Below are positions 1 to 7,561 of a DNA stretch of 64,000 bases, piece by piece. The stretch comes from Sutterella wadsworthensis 2_1_59BFAA. Its GTDB lineage: Bacteria > Pseudomonadota > Gammaproteobacteria > Burkholderiales > Burkholderiaceae_F. Under the pieces are notes generated by a model. The model ran no database searches. It had not been told where the DNA came from and saw only the letters and a list, made by a program, of their open reading frames with translations. How positions within the stretch are numbered: the stretch's first letter is position 1; each line of letters starts with the position of its first letter. The translations under genes were made by a program, and so were the position numbers. The DNA lies in contig NZ_JH815513.1 in the NCBI RefSeq assembly GCF_000297775.1, positions 229,207-293,206 on the forward strand, given 5' to 3'.

Positions 1-88
1 GTGTGGTGCAGATTGCGGGCTTCGTGCGCCCGTTGCGAATGTGCGAAAGATCGACTTCCCTCAAAGCCATTCATTCTCATTCCTTCCC

Positions 89-589
89 TCAAAAGTCAAA
101 CGGGTCCCGGCGGTAGTGCCCGGGCGTTGCATCTGTCATATATCCCGTTTTCGATTTCTTGTTTTTATCTGGTATAGGTCGCCCATTACCGGCTGCACCT
201 TTCGCCTTTGTCGGCTTTTCGGACTGCCGCTCCTGGGTCGCGCGCTCGCCTTTTTCGGTCAGAGTGAACCACCTGGTCCGGTCATATGCCGATCGGTTGA
301 AGTTCCCTGTTTCCACGTATCCACAGGTTATCAACTTATCCAGAGCGCCCCTCACCTGCTTCTCGCTCAGATAGTCGAAGAGCTCGGCAAAGTGACGCGT
401 GCTGCCATAGGTCCAGTGCTTGCCATCGTGCTTGTGACGACCTGCTTTCCTGTTCGCTCGGACCCAGAACGCGATGTTCTCCAAAACGACGGCTGCGTTG
501 ACGCCGACCTCGACGGCAACCGACACGCTGAAATGGTGCTTTACGCCCGACATGTTTGGGCTTATTGCTTTTTCTTCGGGGGATGTCAT
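89..589 (-). CDS. Winged-helix phage/element protein, replication-like
   Basis: A 166-residue protein. Residues about 15-110 look like a winged-helix fold: a helical stretch (VAVEVGVNAAVVLENIAFWV), then a conserved segment of the type WTYGSTRHFAELF and a wing ending in WFTLTEKGE. Such domains occur in replication initiators and accessory DNA-binding proteins of phages and plasmids. The C-terminal 55 residues are basic, low-complexity and probably disordered. It is the most distal gene visible of the leftward cluster that starts at 1053. A GGAGG lies about 17 bases before the ATG, rather far for a ribosome site, so the start is uncertain. Confidence 0.55.
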   Translation of the reverse strand: MTSPEEKAISPNMSGVKHHFSVSVAVEVGVNAAVVLENIAFWVRANRKAGRHKHDGKHWTYGSTRHFAELFDYLSEKQVRGALDKLITCGYVETGNFNRSAYDRTRWFTLTEKGERATQERQSEKPTKAKGAAGNGRPIPDKNKKSKTGYMTDATPGHYRRDPFDF

Positions 590-659
590 ACTAGAGATAG
601 CGAATTCCTCCCCTCATTTCATTCGATAGCCTCGCCGAACTGTCACGGCGGGGCCTTTT

Positions 660-881
660 TCATTCCTCCGCCCCGAAAACGTCCGGAAAGAGCTCGCAAG
701 CCGGAACGCCGAGCACTTCCTCATACGCTCGCAACGTCTTGAAGTGCGCCGGTGTCGCGGCACCGCTCTCATGTTTTGAGACTGTTTGCTGTCCGCATCC
801 GACAAGCGCGGCCAGCTCCGCCTGCGTGAACCCCGCTTCCCTGCGTGCCCTCTTCAACGCAGCTCTCTCAAACGGCTTCAT
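660..881 (-). CDS. XRE/Cro-family HTH regulator
   Basis: A 73-residue single-domain protein with a textbook Cro/C1 helix-turn-helix: RARREAGFTQAELAALVGCG is helix 1 to helix 2, and QQTVSKHESG is the recognition helix. It ends LGVPACELFPDVFG, the usual closing helix. The ATG at 881 was chosen over upstream in-frame starts because the domain begins there and the preceding gene (868-1053) ends just inside it, a 14-base overlap that suggests translational coupling. It probably acts as the Cro-like partner in the switch facing the regulator at 1285. Confidence 0.75.
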   Translation of the reverse strand: MKPFERAALKRARREAGFTQAELAALVGCGQQTVSKHESGAATPAHFKTLRAYEEVLGVPACELFPDVFGAEE

Positions 882-1053
882 CGCCAACGTATTCCTTGAA
901 CTTCTTTGGGAAGATACAATAAGACCACTGATTGCTCCCCGGCATCTTTGCAGCCGTTCCAAACGGAAGCAATCCCTTTTGCAGACAGATTCGTATGTAC
1001 TGGGGCGACTTATTGAGCGCCTTAGCGACATCGTTCACCGTTAGGTTTCTCAA
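868..1053 (-). CDS. Small MerR/AlpA-like DNA-binding protein
   Basis: A 61-residue protein starting MRNLTVNDVAKALNKSPQYI, which has the shape of the short winged-HTH found in AlpA, excisionases and MerR-type regulators (VNDVAKALNKS..YIRICLQKGLLPFG). The start codon is TTG at 1053, supported by AAGGAG ten bases upstream. It is the first gene of the leftward cluster opposite the integrase operon, a usual place for an excisionase or early activator. Which of these it is cannot be decided from sequence alone. Confidence 0.55.
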   Translation of the reverse strand: MRNLTVNDVAKALNKSPQYIRICLQKGLLPFGTAAKMPGSNQWSYCIFPKKFKEYVGDEAV

Positions 1054-1284
1054 TGGAAAACATCTCCTTTTTCATCTTTTTTAGACAGTTGCGGTTAAAA
1101 AAAATCGCGCACGATCGCACGGTGCCTCTCACTGCCTTTCAAAAAAATAGTACGAAATCAGACAATTGAGTTCAATAGTGAATTTTTGGAAGTTAATCGT
1201 TCCTCTTGCTTTGATAAATTAAATGATCTAAATTAGATATAAATATCCAAATTGGATATTTATACAACAAAGGGAGAGGGTTTA
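1054..1284. promoter_or_regulatory. Divergent operator/promoter region with two palindromes
   Basis: An AT-rich gap between the leftward cluster and the rightward regulator-integrase pair. It contains a 13-base palindrome at 1226-1238 (ATCTAA-A-TTAGAT) and, immediately downstream, a perfect 10-base inverted repeat at 1239-1263 (ATAAATATCC, spacer AAATT, GGATATTTAT). They end about 20 bases before the ATG at 1285 and are natural binding sites for one or both of the flanking HTH proteins. Confidence 0.6.
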
Positions 1285-1602
1285 ATGGAGTATTTATCCG
1301 ACAAAGAAATAGGCTACATCATCAAACGCGCGAGGATGCTTCGAAATCTGACGCAGGCAGAACTCGGTGAGCGACTTGGCGTGCAGGCCGCTGCGGTCCA
1401 AAAATGGGAAAGCGGAAAGGTCACGAACATCAAGCGAAACATCCTCAGGGATATGGCCGTCGAACTGAGAGTGAATCCTGCGTTGCTGATAGGCCTGCCA
1501 GTTCAGACGGATTTCCTCAAGCAGCTATCGAAAACCGAGCGCATTGGAATGGAGAATTTCTTGAGGGAGTATCAAGAGAAAGGGCGTGGAGGCGATGCGT
1601 AA
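1285..1602 (+). CDS. HTH transcriptional regulator, putative immunity repressor
   Basis: A 105-residue protein with an XRE helix-turn-helix in the first 60 residues (IIKRARMLRNLTQAELGERL, then VQAAAVQKWESGKV). There is no peptidase S24 domain, so it is not a LexA-type self-cleaving repressor. The ATG at 1285 follows AAAGGGAGAGGG. An upstream in-frame TTG at 1252 lies inside the operator palindrome and was rejected. It overlaps the integrase start by eight bases, so the two are an operon. It probably binds the palindromes just upstream and controls integrase and the opposing cluster. Confidence 0.7.
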   Translation: MEYLSDKEIGYIIKRARMLRNLTQAELGERLGVQAAAVQKWESGKVTNIKRNILRDMAVELRVNPALLIGLPVQTDFLKQLSKTERIGMENFLREYQEKGRGGDA

Positions 1603-2689
1603 CGCGAACGGCATGGGCGGCATCACAAAGCTTTCCGGGAACCGTCGCCGCCCCTTCTGGGTACGCATCACGACCGGATGGGAGATCAACGAAGAGACGG
1701 GAAAGGCAAAGCAGCTCACGTCCACACTTGGTTATTACGCAAGCCGAAAAGAAGCGATGATCGCTTTGGCCGAGTATCACCAGAACCCGATCGACCTCAC
1801 AAGAAAGACGCTCACCTTTGCTGAGGTCTGGGACATCTGGACGCCGCCGCACTTCAAGAAGTACCCGAGCAGCGCTGCAGGGCTAAGGTCAGCTTACAAG
1901 CGCTGCGCACCGCTCTACGACATGCAGATGGCCGACATCAAGAAAGTCCACATGCAGGACATCCTCGATGGCATGAATCACATGTCGGAGGAGAGCCAGG
2001 GCAAGGTGAAATCGATCTTCAAGAACGCGTTCAAGTACTGCATAGAGAACGACGTCGTCACGAAAGACTACTCACAGTTCCTGGTGATCACACCGCCCAA
2101 AAAGAAAAAAGCCGCGAAGGAAAAGTTCTTCACGGCAGAGGAGCTCGGCATTGTATTTGGCTCGCAAGACTTCGCGGTGCAATTCCCGACCGGCAAAAAG
2201 TCCTACGCCGAGCTGCGGCTTGCGGACACGGTGCTCATCATGCTTTACACCGGCATGCGGATAGGAGAGCTCCTCGGGGTCAAGACTGAAGACGTGGACC
2301 TTGCGCAGCGCATCATCCACGTGCGCGGGACAAAGACCGAAAACGCAGACCGGATCGTGCCGATCCACCGAGAGCTTGCACCAATCCTGTCAAAGCGCCT
2401 CGATGGCGAGCACCTGATCGAAAACGCGAACGGCAAGCCTATTAAGTACGACCAGTACAAGAAGCACTTTTTCGACCCGTATATGGAGAGCCTGGGCGTC
2501 TCGCACACGCCTCATGCGCTCCGACATACGTTCGTCTCTCTGATGGATTCTTGCGGCGTATCGTCGAACTCAGTGGTCCTGAAAAGGATCGTCGGCCACT
2601 CGAATTCGAACGTCACAGAGCACTACACGCACAAGGACATCAACGACCTGATTGAAGCAATCGACAAATTGCAAGTGAACATAGTGTGA
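1595..2689 (+). CDS. int: Tyrosine-type site-specific integrase
   Basis: A 364-residue phage integrase. The N-terminus (MRNANGMGGITKLSGNRRRP, then WVRITTGW) resembles the arm-binding domain of integrases typical of Firmicutes elements. A core-binding domain follows at roughly 70-170. The catalytic residues are visible: Arg in LYTGMRIGEL (about 221), His-x-x-Arg in HALRHTF (about 306-309), His in VGHSN and the nucleophile Tyr in EHYTH (about 344). ATG 1595 is preferred; a GTG at 1586 is possible. The gene is followed by a terminator and repeat-containing DNA. Whether it belongs to the main prophage or to a neighbouring element is unresolved. Confidence 0.9.
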   Translation: MRNANGMGGITKLSGNRRRPFWVRITTGWEINEETGKAKQLTSTLGYYASRKEAMIALAEYHQNPIDLTRKTLTFAEVWDIWTPPHFKKYPSSAAGLRSAYKRCAPLYDMQMADIKKVHMQDILDGMNHMSEESQGKVKSIFKNAFKYCIENDVVTKDYSQFLVITPPKKKKAAKEKFFTAEELGIVFGSQDFAVQFPTGKKSYAELRLADTVLIMLYTGMRIGELLGVKTEDVDLAQRIIHVRGTKTENADRIVPIHRELAPILSKRLDGEHLIENANGKPIKYDQYKKHFFDPYMESLGVSHTPHALRHTFVSLMDSCGVSSNSVVLKRIVGHSNSNVTEHYTHKDINDLIEAIDKLQVNIV

Positions 2690-2712
2690 CAATTCAGTGA
2701 ACTGGGAAAGTC

Positions 2713-2730
2713 AAGCCGAAAGGCTTTTTT
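2713..2730 (+). terminator. Rho-independent terminator after int
   Basis: Stem AAGCC, loop GAAA, stem GGCTT, then a T-run, 24 bases after the integrase stop codon. Confidence 0.7.
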
Positions 2731-2746
2731 CTAGGCGTGTCGTGTA

Positions 2747-2959
2747 ACTTACGTGTCACTTACGCACTTTAAAACAGGGCGTTTCCCCGTAATTCTCTGA
2801 AAGTTAAAAAGCCCCAGAAACCGCGCCGCAAGTAGGTTTCAGGGGCTTTTCTCGTGTCTTGTAGGACGCTACAGAATTTACTACAACAGTAACTTGATTG
2901 GGCGGACAAAGCCCGGTGTGACGGCGTTTCCGAGACTTCGTGATACTTACGCGTCACTT
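2747..2959. repeat. Direct repeats between int and lysis genes, possible attP arm sites
   Basis: The 15-mer ACTTACGYGTCACTT occurs at 2747-2761 and again at 2945-2959 with one difference; part of it (CACTTACG) recurs beside the first copy. The repeats flank the non-coding gap just past the 3' end of the integrase, where phage integrases usually bind arm-type sites. No core att duplication was recognised here. The 2731-3033 stretch holds no convincing gene. Confidence 0.4.
2807..2850 (-). terminator. Long hairpin, end of the leftward late transcript
   Basis: A 16-base stem (AAAAGCCCCAGAAACC against its complement, one mismatch) with a T-run on both strands and the stronger one (TTTTT) on the minus strand. 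It lies about 180 bases beyond the endolysin stop and probably ends the late operon, also insulating it from int. Confidence 0.65.
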
Positions 2960-3033
2960 TCTGTCTGAGCTTGTACATGCCTAATCAGTATATCGTAAAC
3001 CCTAATAGCGAACAAGAATTTTTGATATCCCGT

Positions 3034-3579
3034 TCAAGAAAAAGTTTTTTCGATACCTTCGGCGATCACTCTCGCGAGCTTGTCTTGGTAGCTGAAGCGG
3101 AACAGTTTCTCGGCTGTCTCGTCATGCGAGATGAACCCGACCTCCACGAGTGCGGCCGGTGCGTTCGTGTGCTTCAGCACGTAGTACTTCGCCTCCTTGA
3201 CACCTCGGTCTTTTTCTTCAGGAAAGCTTGAAGCCAGACCGTTCTGGATGTTTTCGGCAAGGCGTTTCGTCACGCCTCCAACACCCGGATATTTGAACGT
3301 CTCGATTCCGCTTGCGTCCTTGTTCTCGGCGCTATTGCAGTGGATCGAAATGAACGCGTCCGACTTGGCAGCGTTCGAAATGTCGCATCGCTGTTGAAGC
3401 AGAAGCGCCTGATCCTTCGTTCGAGTGAGCACGACGCGATGCCCTTTCGCCTTTAGTTTGTCCGCAATTTTGTTTGCGATACCCAAGGCCGCTTCAGCCT
3501 CTTTGTAGCGACCATTCACAGCCCCCGGATCAGTACCTCCGTGCCCCGGGTCCAGCACGATAGTCAGTTTCTTACTCAT
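3034..3579 (-). CDS. Endolysin, N-acetylmuramoyl-L-alanine amidase (Amidase_3)
   Basis: A 181-residue zinc amidase that cuts the bond between MurNAc and L-Ala in peptidoglycan. Family motifs are in order: LDPGHGGTDPGA (first zinc His), Glu in YKEAEAALGI, ISIHCNSA (second zinc His) and PAALVEVGFISH with the catalytic Glu near the end. There is no signal peptide, so it needs the holin encoded directly upstream (four-base overlap) to reach the wall. The catalytic domain occupies the whole protein; no separate cell-wall-binding domain is present. Confidence 0.9.
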   Translation of the reverse strand: MSKKLTIVLDPGHGGTDPGAVNGRYKEAEAALGIANKIADKLKAKGHRVVLTRTKDQALLLQQRCDISNAAKSDAFISIHCNSAENKDASGIETFKYPGVGGVTKRLAENIQNGLASSFPEEKDRGVKEAKYYVLKHTNAPAALVEVGFISHDETAEKLFRFSYQDKLARVIAEGIEKTFS

Positions 3580-4037
3580 TTCTTGACAACCTCCCTACTC
3601 TTAATTTCCTTAATCGCTCGATGCAGAAAGCCTGGGATCATGCCGCCAAAGCCAAGGCGGTCAAGATTCTCAAGCGTGCTGCCGAGTTCATTAACGGCGT
3701 AAGCCGCAATAGCCGCGTTGCGCAGCATGTCTGTGCCTGCGATTACGTCAAGCCCATGCGAAAGCATCACGACGACGAAAATGAAAACCTTTTTGAAAAG
3801 CCCTCGAAAGCCGACACGGCTGTTCCACTCGCCGGTCTTTCCTGCAGCGATGGTCCCCGTCACGTAGTCCACGGCGACGAACATCAACAGCCACTGCAAC
3901 TGCAGGTCAATACCTCCTAGCGCCCAAGCCAGTGCGCTTCCGACAGCCCCTGAAGCGAGCATCAAATACGCCTCCCCTTTAGCAGGTACGAGCAACGACA
4001 TGTAGTCGATGAACGTCTGCACAAACCCTCTCTCCAT
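3576..4037 (-). CDS. Holin, TcdE/Cph1-type
   Basis: A 153-residue membrane protein with three to four hydrophobic segments (about 22-42, 46-58, 80-98 and 105-120). The stretch DYVTGTIAAGKTGEWNS, followed by GFRGLFKK and AVNELGSTLENLDRLG, is characteristic of the phage/toxin-secretion holin family best known from Firmicutes phages. It would form the inner-membrane lesion that releases the amidase encoded next. AAGGAGG lies nine bases before the ATG. Confidence 0.85.
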   Translation of the reverse strand: MERGFVQTFIDYMSLLVPAKGEAYLMLASGAVGSALAWALGGIDLQLQWLLMFVAVDYVTGTIAAGKTGEWNSRVGFRGLFKKVFIFVVVMLSHGLDVIAGTDMLRNAAIAAYAVNELGSTLENLDRLGFGGMIPGFLHRAIKEIKSREVVKK

Positions 4038-4126
4038 AAATCACCTCCTTGTTTGTTCTCCCCTTCACCATATTCAACGACCGTCAAAATCCCTAGCCCT
4101 GACACGCCTGCCATCACTACAGGCGT

Positions 4127-4153
4127 AAAAAAAGGGGACGGTTTCCCGTCCCC
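4127..4153 (-). terminator. Terminator between fibre gene and holin
   Basis: On the minus strand: stem GGGGACGG/CCGTCCCC with a seven-base T-run. It separates the collagen-like fibre gene from the holin, implying a separate promoter or antitermination for lysis. Confidence 0.75.
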
Positions 4154-4173
4154 CTGTTATGGAGCTTTAAGCC

Positions 4174-5436
4174 TTATCTTTTAAGTCGCTCAACCTCTTC
4201 CGAAAGTCGCTGAACCGCGAGGATCAACGGACAAACGAGCGAAGCATAGTCCACCGCCAGATAGCCCTCAGACGACTTGCTGACAAAGAGCTTCGCAATC
4301 TGCGGGTCCGCATTCTGGACCTGCTGCGCGATGAGCCCCATGTGCTTCTGACCGTCTTCCTCGCCGAGGTAGGAATAGGTGACAACTGGGAGCTTGCGAA
4401 TGAACGCAATCGCTCGATCGGCATCGACCTTCGCAATTCCTTCCTTGAGTCGAACGTCCGACGAAACGCTGATGGCCGTCTTCGAGTAGATTTTCGAACC
4501 GGCAATCATCGTCTCAAGGCTGTTCGTCGCGAGCGTCATCATGGACGACGTTTTGAAGAGCGCCTGAGTCCCGTTGAGGCGAATAACGTCAGAAGCTACA
4601 GAACCACCGAAATCCTGGCCGTCCTGACCATCTCGGCCATTCGTTCCATCGCGACCATCGGCACCCGGATAGCCCTGCGGACCGCGTTCGCCATCTCGAC
4701 CAGGAAGTCCATCCTTACCAGGAGCGCCGTCCTTACCGGGCGCACCTTCAGCGCCGGGAAGACCATCCTTGCCCGGGAGGCCCTGCTCACCGCGAGCACC
4801 GTCGATGCCGTCCTTGCCATCAACGCCGTCCTTGCCAGGCAGGCCAGGTTCACCCACAAGGCTCTCGAGCCATTCAACCTCGCTACCAATGAAGCCGTTG
4901 GCGACAGCCACCTCGTAAGCGCTCAAACCATCAGCGCCGTCAGCGCCCGGGGTTCCACCAGAGCCGCCTTCGCCCTTGAGGGCAAAGCGAGCGTCCGCTT
5001 CGGTCTTGCTGTAGATCGTGAGGCTGTTTGCCTTTTCGTCAAGCACGTCCGAAAGCCAACGGTCTTCGTCGCGATAGTTCACAACGTCGGTGGAGTGATC
5101 TGCGAGCACGCGGATCGGAGCCGGCTTGAAAGTCGAATCCGAACGGTCGTACCAGAAGCCGATGAGAGATTCGTCGAGCGTTTCGATTCGAATCAAACGC
5201 GCATCGATCACCTCGGTCGGATACTCCTGCACGCCGATACAGAGGTCCTTTTCGTTGAGCTGAGCGTAGAAGAAGTAGATCACTTCAACCCAGCCGTTGC
5301 CCGTCCACTTCTTACCGATGACGGTCTTGTCGTCAGTCGTTCCGATGTAGATGTAGTTAGGAATGGTCACCTCTGTCGGGAAACCGTACGTGCCAGTGCA
5401 AATGCTCTGGTCGTTAATGAAGCCGTAATAAAACAA
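4174..5436 (-). CDS. Tail fibre with collagen-like repeats and S74 chaperone domain
   Basis: 420 residues. Two N-terminal repeats share the pattern CIGVQEYPTEV/CTGTYGFPTEV. A Gly-X-Y block spans about 155-280 (GKDGLPGAEGAPGKDG type) and would form a trimeric triple helix. A short beta domain follows, then a C-terminal intramolecular chaperone of the peptidase S74 family (DVRLKEGIAKVDADRAIAFI ... MGLIAQQVQ ... AVDYASLV) ending in a coiled coil. In this family the C-terminal part is cut off after trimer folding. Probably a receptor-binding fibre. It is separated from the main fibre block by the glycosyltransferase gene. Confidence 0.85.
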   Translation of the reverse strand: MFYYGFINDQSICTGTYGFPTEVTIPNYIYIGTTDDKTVIGKKWTGNGWVEVIYFFYAQLNEKDLCIGVQEYPTEVIDARLIRIETLDESLIGFWYDRSDSTFKPAPIRVLADHSTDVVNYRDEDRWLSDVLDEKANSLTIYSKTEADARFALKGEGGSGGTPGADGADGLSAYEVAVANGFIGSEVEWLESLVGEPGLPGKDGVDGKDGIDGARGEQGLPGKDGLPGAEGAPGKDGAPGKDGLPGRDGERGPQGYPGADGRDGTNGRDGQDGQDFGGSVASDVIRLNGTQALFKTSSMMTLATNSLETMIAGSKIYSKTAISVSSDVRLKEGIAKVDADRAIAFIRKLPVVTYSYLGEEDGQKHMGLIAQQVQNADPQIAKLFVSKSSEGYLAVDYASLVCPLILAVQRLSEEVERLKR

Positions 5437-5448
5437 TGGCTTTCCTTA

Positions 5449-5478
5449 TAAAAAAGGCCGAGGGACAGTCCCCCGGCC
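5449..5478 (-). terminator. Terminator upstream of the collagen-like fibre gene
   Basis: Minus-strand stem beginning GGCCGGGGGAC and closing with TCCCTCGGCC, followed by TTTTTT. It lies between the small membrane protein gene (5544-5801) and the fibre gene. Confidence 0.7.
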
Positions 5479-5543
5479 ATGAGCACACAGTAGCATGCCC
5501 TTAGTCACATCGCGCCGATTCTCACAGCTCGTTGCATCTATCC

Positions 5544-5801
5544 TCAGAAGAGGACGCTGTATAGCCACGAAGCGAGAACCCCGGCAATGAAGCCGACAGG
5601 TCCCCAGAAGAGGCGCGTCTTGCGTCGCGTCTCAGCATCGAGCAGCGCCTTCTGAGCCTGCACCTTGGCGACGATCTCGTCCGTCACTTCCTCGACCTTG
5701 ACGCCGAGCTTGTCGAGCAGCTCCTTCACTTCTCGCTTTGTCATTTCAGTCACCTTTTCCTTTAGCGCATCTTTCAGCGCCTTGACAATAAAATTCCACA
5801 T
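5544..5801 (-). CDS. Small phage membrane protein, possible accessory lysis protein
   Basis: 85 residues: a charged, helical N-terminal part (KALKDALKEKVTEMTKREVK, EEVTDEIVAKVQAQKALLDA) that may form a coiled coil, then one C-terminal membrane segment (LFWGPVGFIAGVLASWLYSV). The organisation recalls spanin- or holin-accessory proteins near lysis genes, but no family is recognised. Terminators lie on both sides. Confidence 0.55.
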   Translation of the reverse strand: MWNFIVKALKDALKEKVTEMTKREVKELLDKLGVKVEEVTDEIVAKVQAQKALLDAETRRKTRLFWGPVGFIAGVLASWLYSVLF

Positions 5802-5803
5802 AT

Positions 5804-5824
5804 AAAAAAACCGCCAGAAGGCGG
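5804..5824 (-). terminator. Terminator facing leftward transcription
   Basis: Minus-strand stem CCGCC, loop TTCT, GGCGG, followed by a seven-base T-run. It lies between the inserted glycosyltransferase gene and the phage membrane protein gene and would stop tail-gene transcripts that read through the inserted gene antisense. Confidence 0.7.
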
Positions 5825-5842
5825 TGTGATAAAGTTACGGAT

Positions 5843-6631
5843 ATGAATCCCGCTCATGGTTTCGACGGCCGTGAGCTGTTTTGTAGCCAAATCAAAAGTG
5901 TTTCAAGATGTTACCCCCCCCCTACGCCGAATTTCATCGTTAACAGTTTCCTTCACTTGGACTTGGCTGAATTTTTCCTACGTCGAAAATTCAGCCCTAT
6001 AAAACGAGATTACATCCCATCAAGGCAAATCCCAAAAACCATTCATTTTGCTTGGTTTGGTGGAGGTCGAATCCCTGAGCATCGACAAAAAAACATCGAT
6101 ACGTGGCGTCGTCTCTTACCAGATTATGAAATCGTTAGGTGGGATGAAAACAATTTTCCTATTGAATCTTACCCCTATGCCGTAGACGCATATAACAAGG
6201 GCATCTACGCTTTCGTTTCCGATGTTGCAAGACTGCATGCCGTTTACAAGTACGGCGGCCTTTACATGGACACGAATAACGAGGTCATTAGGCCGGATGC
6301 TTTTGATGACCTTTTATCCTTGGATTGCTTTGCAAGCTACGAAGCGCCATGCCAAATTTCCATAAGCACATTTGGAGCAAAACCAAATCACCCATATATC
6401 GGGACGCTTCTTGATTTCTACAAATTCATTCGCTTGAGGTCAGCATATCGACTTACGGCCAACGTGCGCTTCATATCCAAATTAACAAGAATCATTTATG
6501 GATCACGGCTGAACGGAAAGCGATTAACGCTATCGGATGGCACAGTGATCCTGCCTCGAGATTTGTTTGTGCCCCAAACCATCACAGAGAACACTCGGGT
6601 CATACATCATTACAGAGGCTCCTGGAAATAA
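5843..6631 (+). CDS. GT32-type glycosyltransferase, cargo gene
   Basis: 262 residues, on the strand opposite to all neighbouring late genes and visibly more AT-rich. The catalytic region starts near residue 65 (IPKTIHFAWFGGGRIPEHRQ). It includes YEIVRWDENNFP, the SDVARLHAVYKYGGLYMDTN segment carrying the DXD-like metal/sugar-nucleotide site, and AKPNHPYIG. This is the family of OCH1-like and capsule/LPS-modifying enzymes (Gly_transf_sug). The N-terminal 60 residues are not typical of the family, hold a C9 tract and lack a clear ribosome site, so the true start is uncertain. Likely modifies host surface polysaccharide (lysogenic conversion); this role is inferred. Confidence 0.75.
   Translation: MNPAHGFDGRELFCSQIKSVSRCYPPPTPNFIVNSFLHLDLAEFFLRRKFSPIKRDYIPSRQIPKTIHFAWFGGGRIPEHRQKNIDTWRRLLPDYEIVRWDENNFPIESYPYAVDAYNKGIYAFVSDVARLHAVYKYGGLYMDTNNEVIRPDAFDDLLSLDCFASYEAPCQISISTFGAKPNHPYIGTLLDFYKFIRLRSAYRLTANVRFISKLTRIIYGSRLNGKRLTLSDGTVILPRDLFVPQTITENTRVIHHYRGSWK
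5914..5922 (+). repeat. C9 homopolymer in the glycosyltransferase 5' end
   Basis: Nine consecutive C residues, read as part of TAC CCC CCC CCT (Tyr-Pro-Pro-Pro) about 25 codons after the ATG at 5843. Gain or loss of one base would separate that start from the catalytic domain. Such tracts near the start of surface glycosyltransferases are typical phase-variation switches. A sequencing homopolymer error is the alternative. Confidence 0.6.
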
Positions 6632-6662
6632 GCCATTAGTACTCGCGGCCATGTTGGCGTGC

Positions 6663-7106
6663 TCACGATCTCAGCTCATAAGGCTTCGTCCACAGTTCGC
6701 CCATAGCGAGCATTGCTTTTGCGAGCGCCTGCTTTGCCTGCTCGACCGTGATCGTAGCGACGGTGTTGTCAGCAAGCACCCACTGCGTCGACTCCATGCC
6801 CGTGATCTCTGCGACCTGGATCGCTCGCGTGAGGCGTTGCTGAGATTCCTCATCTCCGTCGAAGATCATGCCGTCGACCTCGACTTTGATTGCCGCCACA
6901 GCCGCCGCGCGTTCGATCTTTGCCTGTTCAAGTTCCTGCGCGGCGATTTCTTCGGGCGTCGGCTCCGGCGACTTTACGATCTGAAAACGACGCACGCCTT
7001 CGAGCGGTTCAATTTCTTTGATCCATCGGTCGCCGTGCCTATTGCACCAAACGGCGCACTCGGGCGGATATTCGCCATCAAAGATTTGTCCAATTTCAAA
7101 GCCCAT
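6663..7106 (-). CDS. Tail fibre assembly-like protein (DUF4376 type)
   Basis: 147 residues from the ATG at 7106, chosen because AAGGAG lies eight bases upstream and it avoids overlap with the preceding gene. The N-terminus (MGFEIGQIFDGEYPPECAVW) and a central acidic coiled coil (EEIAAQELEQAKIERAAAVA) are followed by a repeat-like C-terminal domain (VDGMIFDGDEESQQRLTRAI ... TVEQAKQALAKAM). The latter matches the DUF4376 domain common at the end of phage fibre-assembly chaperones. It sits at the distal end of the fibre block as expected. Confidence 0.7.
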   Translation of the reverse strand: MGFEIGQIFDGEYPPECAVWCNRHGDRWIKEIEPLEGVRRFQIVKSPEPTPEEIAAQELEQAKIERAAAVAAIKVEVDGMIFDGDEESQQRLTRAIQVAEITGMESTQWVLADNTVATITVEQAKQALAKAMLAMGELWTKPYELRS

Positions 7107-7123
7107 GTTCATTGCTCCTTCTA

Positions 7124-7561
7124 TTAATTTCCGCATGCGTACCAATCCCAGCCATCAGCGCCACCTGAATACGTCGTAATACCAGTACTGGAAGTCGTTC
7201 TACTTCCCCTTTTTTCATACGCAGCCAGATAATCGGGATGTGACGTGTAATCGTTTGAAGCGTTTACCACAAAGGAATAATTTTTATTCGAGAACGATTT
7301 ACTAAAAGTACAACTACTACCAGTCCCGTGCCCCCCTTGCTCAATCCACCCATTAGACCAAACTCGATGCCAAGCTGTCCCACTTCGCCAAGCTTCCGTG
7401 ATGTAGGCTTGCGGACGGTTGTTCAAATCGTTAAAGCTCCCCGACTTCGCGACAGGTGCCAGCACTAACGGCACCAAAGCCACATCATCAGCCTCAACGC
7501 TACCACTATTGGCCACGTAGCTTTCCTCTGACGGGAATAGGTGAATTTTCTTCACGCTCAT
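7124..7561 (-). CDS. Tail fibre tip protein, gp53-like C-terminus
   Basis: 145 residues. The C-terminal half contains TAWHRVWSNGWIEQGGHG, a motif typical of the gp53-like C-terminal domain of P2/Fels-2 and Mu-type fibres, which forms the receptor-binding tip. The N-terminal half (FNDLNNRPQAYITEAWRS) resembles the linker before such tips. Its start overlaps the end of the upstream gene by four bases, implying coupled synthesis. Confidence 0.7.
   Translation of the reverse strand: MSVKKIHLFPSEESYVANSGSVEADDVALVPLVLAPVAKSGSFNDLNNRPQAYITEAWRSGTAWHRVWSNGWIEQGGHGTGSSCTFSKSFSNKNYSFVVNASNDYTSHPDYLAAYEKRGSRTTSSTGITTYSGGADGWDWYACGN

Noticed and set aside
601..613. GAATTCCTCCCCT shared with the sequence at attR, possible attL
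   Set aside because: The shared 13 bases stop before the tRNA-derived CCGCCA part, and no tRNA body adjoins.
2769..2978. 69-codon minus-strand frame in the int-endolysin gap
   Set aside because: It crosses the terminator hairpin and repeats and lacks a ribosome site.
4342..5451. 369-codon plus-strand frame opposite the collagen-like fibre gene
   Set aside because: It is the antisense of Gly-X-Y repeats and the S74 domain; no motif or ribosome site.
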